Part shown: piece after piece, positions 61,664 to 64,000 of the stretch
Position numbering within the stretch: position 1 is the first letter of the stretch
Layout of the letters: every line of letters starts with the position of its first letter
Made by a program: the position numbers and the translations under genes
The notes under the pieces: model-generated
What the model saw: only the letters and a program-made list of their open reading frames with translations
The model's database searches: none
Told to the model about the DNA's origin: nothing
Assembly (NCBI RefSeq): GCF_026212465.1
Contig: NC_080056.1
Location: 8,880,017-8,944,016, forward strand
Direction of reading: 5' to 3'
DNA: 64,000 bases
Origin: Amaranthus tricolor
Lineage: Eukaryota > Streptophyta > Magnoliopsida > Caryophyllales > Amaranthaceae

Positions 61664-62169
61664 TGTTGTTAATGACGACTCAAACTAGCAAGCATCATTG
61701 AAAAAGATAAATATGGGTCAAAAAGGTAGTCCGCGGGGCGCGTAGAAGCTGCTGCCAAGGTCCGCGAGGCGTTGAGTGCGTTCTGTCTTCATTTCGTGGC
61801 TCGCGTAGTTGTACCCGGCTGGCGAAATGGCGGTTTCTTTTCACGGAAGGTGTCTTTTGGGACGGTTACTTTGTGTTTATTATGTAATAACTTCCTTTTA
61901 TTGGGCATTAGTATATAAACTCTCATTTTAGGGTTAATACATGATGATTCACAAATTGATAGAGATCACAAGAGAGTCATTATATTGGAATTCATCTTGT
62001 AAATTATCTGCGATCATAGGGAAATTATTTGATCTCGATGCCGGTGGACGTAGCTATCACATCGATAGTGAACCACGTTAAATTTCTTGTGTCATTTTCT
62101 TATTGTTTGGATTGATTTTCTTATTGTTTCATTATTGTTCATCGACCTTGCTTCCGCTGTCGCACAACA
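61664..62169 (+). repeat. 5' LTR of the Copia element
   Basis: 506 bp, TGTTGT...ACAACA. TATA box in GTATATAAACTC (about 61,910) and U5 signature GGTGGACGTAGC...GTGAACCACGTTAAATTTC (about 62,043). It is followed at 62,171 by TTGACATCAAGAGCTC, a degraded tRNA-Met primer-binding site. The 5' flank is ordinary DNA; the target duplication cannot be checked. Confidence 0.8.
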
Positions 62170-62221
62170 ATTGACATCAAGAGCTCAGGTTTAAGTCCTT
62201 GGAGAGTTTTTGAGTGTAAAA

Positions 62222-64000
62222 ATGGCTAGAGATTCTACAATAAGAATCGAGAAGTTTACCGGGAAAATTAGCTTCGGGCTATGGCAAATAAAGATGAAGG
62301 CTCTGTTGAAACAACAGTAAATCTGGTGTCCGTTGGCTCCAAAGAGTACTACTGCAGGGTCGGAAGAGGGATTAACTGATGGGCAATTAGCAGTAATGGA
62401 GGAAAAGGCTCATTCTACCATTTTGCTAAGTTTGGATGCTCATATCATCATGGAGGTCGCTGATCATGCTACAGCGGCGGAACTATGGATGATATTGGAG
62501 TCATTGTATATGACTAGGGATGCAGGCGGGGCGGGTCTAATAGGAGACCCGCCCCATCCCCGCCCCATCGAGGCGGGGATGGGTCCCGGTTTGATGGGTC
62601 ATGGGGCGGGTACGGGTATAAAATTCATACCCACCGCGGGGATGGGGATGGGGATGGGTTTTAGGTGATACCCGCCCCATCCCCGCCCCGCCCCGCCTCA
62701 CGAAATGTACAAATTTTGAGAATTGGAATACCCTAAATTATTTTTCAAATTTCTGAAAACCTTGAATTATTTTCAAATTTTTTAAAAAAATTTAAAAACC
62801 CCGGTTTATATTTCTTTTAAAAAAAAAGTTTCAAAACCCTAAATATTTTGGGCCTTTGAAACCATCAATAGGAATGTCCAATGCTGGCCGTTAACTCAAC
62901 CCATCATTTGCGTCTTCTGAATCTTCAGTCTTCACTTCACTGCTGCACTCCCATCTTCTTCTTCTTCTTGAAACACTCCCATCTTCTTCAATCTTGCTGT
63001 CGTCATCTTGAAAAACTCCAGAGCACTCCCGTCATTGGGTAAGTTTCTTTCAGTTTTTGATTGTCATCGACTCATCGTCTCTGTCTTTTCTCCATTTTTT
63101 GATTTTCTTGTTTATTTTATCAAGTCAACTTCTTTGAGATGGATTATTTAGATCTTTTCAGTTTTTATGTTTGATGTGATCTAATGTTTGATGGATTATT
63201 GAGATGGATTATCAAGCCAACTTCTGAATGTTTTAAACATTTTCTTGGTGAGATTGAGATATTTCTTAAGTGTGAAGGTAGACGGAGGGAGGTGATGTGG
63301 TGGTGGTGGGAACTGGGAAGGTTGGAAACTTGGAAGGAAGGGTGCATTCTGATTGTCTATACCTTTTCTTTCTTTTTTTAATTTTTTAATTGTCTTTTTC
63401 AGTTTTTTTTCTTAGATTAAAAGTTAAAAAGCAATAATTCAAAGAATCGGTTACATGTCATTTAGATTTTAGAGCTTTAAAAGAAAACTTAGATTAATGT
63501 TCAAATTATTTAAAAGTAATTGTTTCTACAAAGATGGGTATTAAGCGGGGATTTGACGGGTGGTGGGGTGGGTAAAATGGGTATTAGACGGGGATGGATA
63601 CCCAGATGGGGTTGGGGATGGGGATGGTATTAGGTACAAACCCATCGGGGCGGGGACGGGAAAAAAAATTATACCCGCCGCGGGGATGGGGATTGATTTA
63701 CCAGATGGGGATGGGGATGGGGATGGTAACGCCAATACCCGCCCCGCCCCGCCCCGTTTGCATCTCTATATATGACTAAGTCGCTGACCAACAAATTATT
63801 GCTGAAGCAGTGGTTGTTCAGCCTCCAAATGCAGTCAGGTACTCCCTTACGGGAACATCTTGAAAAACTTAACTCTATTTTACTGGATTTGCGTAACTTA
63901 GATGTTAAAATAGATGATGAGGATGCTGCGTTGATTTTACTTGTGTCTCTACCGTCTAGCTATGAGAATTTTGTTGAGTCTTTTGTTGTTGGTAAAGACT
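62222..64000 (+). pseudogene. Copia gag (UBN2 / Retrotran_gag type), interrupted and partial
   Basis: Starts MARDSTIRIEKFTGK with FGLWQIKMKALL, the usual Copia gag beginning. An in-frame TAA at 62,318-62,320 (codon 33) breaks it. It continues LAVMEEKAHSTILLSLDAHI and ELWMILESLYMT to 62,516. The nested element follows, and the frame resumes after 63,770 with KSLTNKLLLKQWLF, LDVKIDDEDAALILLVSLP and YENFVESFV to the window edge. Gag forms the retrotransposon particle and binds its RNA. Apart from the stop and insertion the protein is well preserved. Confidence 0.9.
62517..63770. mobile_element. hAT-like element inside Copia gag
   Basis: TATGACTA flanks both sides (62,509-62,516 and 63,771-63,778). 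Ends GGATGCAGGCGGGGCGGG and, reversed, AGATGCAAACGGGGCGGGG. About 150 bp at each end is filled with GGGGATGGG / CCCGCCCC units. The middle has a CT-rich leader (62,935-63,030) ending in a good donor (TTGGG|TAAGTTTC region), like the 5' UTR of a transposase gene whose coding part has been deleted. Total 1,254 bp. Confidence 0.85.

Larger units (their letters stand above)
61664..64000 (+). mobile_element. Copia retrotransposon, 5' part (runs off the window)
   Basis: 5' LTR, primer-binding site, leader and gag are in order on the plus strand. The 3' part lies beyond the window. A hAT-like element splits gag. Confidence 0.85.

Noticed and set aside
63560..63779. Gly/Asp-rich open frames near the right end of the window
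   Set aside because: Translations of the GGGGATGGG array of the hAT-like element inside Copia gag.

Overview
The window is AT-rich nuclear plant DNA, most likely from a eudicot. Evidence: GT-AG (and GC-AG) introns, a GINS/SLD5 gene, a plant-type EF-hand protein, plant mobile domain and MULE transposase remnants, Copia and Ty3/gypsy retrotransposons, RTE-type LINEs, a Cassandra-like 5S-derived LTR, hAT, Mutator, Stowaway and Helitron-like elements. The species cannot be fixed from the sequence. Gene density is low: I can support three well-formed host genes, one plausible small secreted-protein gene and one intact small zinc-finger gene carried by a transposon. Most of the rest is mobile DNA in various states of decay.

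Layout. 1-12.8 kb: intergenic DNA with a Copia LTR broken by a hAT-like element (6.4-8.2 kb) and a decayed RTE LINE (11.3-12.2 kb). 12.8-13.7 kb (minus): a three-exon gene for a tail-anchored protein ending in MPT, a candidate plant KASH (nuclear envelope) protein, with a 1.56 kb Mutator-type element inserted just upstream (9-bp target duplication). 16.3-23.0 kb: a 6.7 kb Mutator-like element with long terminal inverted repeats, carrying a GRF zinc-finger gene (plus strand) and frameshifted PMD and mudrA-like transposase genes (minus strand). 23-31 kb: foldback elements, a TA microsatellite and a 4.3 kb inverted structure best read as two Helitron-like elements head to head. 33.5-34.7 kb: RTE reverse transcriptase fragment. 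35.65 kb: small secreted protein gene. 36.8-41 kb: Cassandra-like LTR, hAT, Stowaway and LTR-like DNA.

41.4-51.8 kb (plus): the GINS subunit SLD5, six exons, with an E2F-type site in its promoter, two GC-AG introns, and an 8.1 kb fourth intron filled by nested elements (a hAT inside a Copia solo LTR inside a gypsy LTR, next to an inverted gypsy fragment). 57.06-57.6 kb (minus): an EF-hand calcium-binding protein, again with a Mutator-type element of the same terminal-repeat family immediately upstream (57.75-60.06 kb). 61.7-64 kb: the 5' part of a Copia element whose gag is split by another hAT-like element; it runs off the end of the window.

The host genes are unrelated in function (DNA replication, calcium signalling, possible nuclear envelope anchoring). 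The most unusual signals are the Mutator-type elements that each carry several copies of a private short hairpin of the form TCGC...GCGA, their placement in the proximal promoters of both minus-strand host genes, a frame-compatible splice between transposase and PMD, and the head-to-head Helitron pair.
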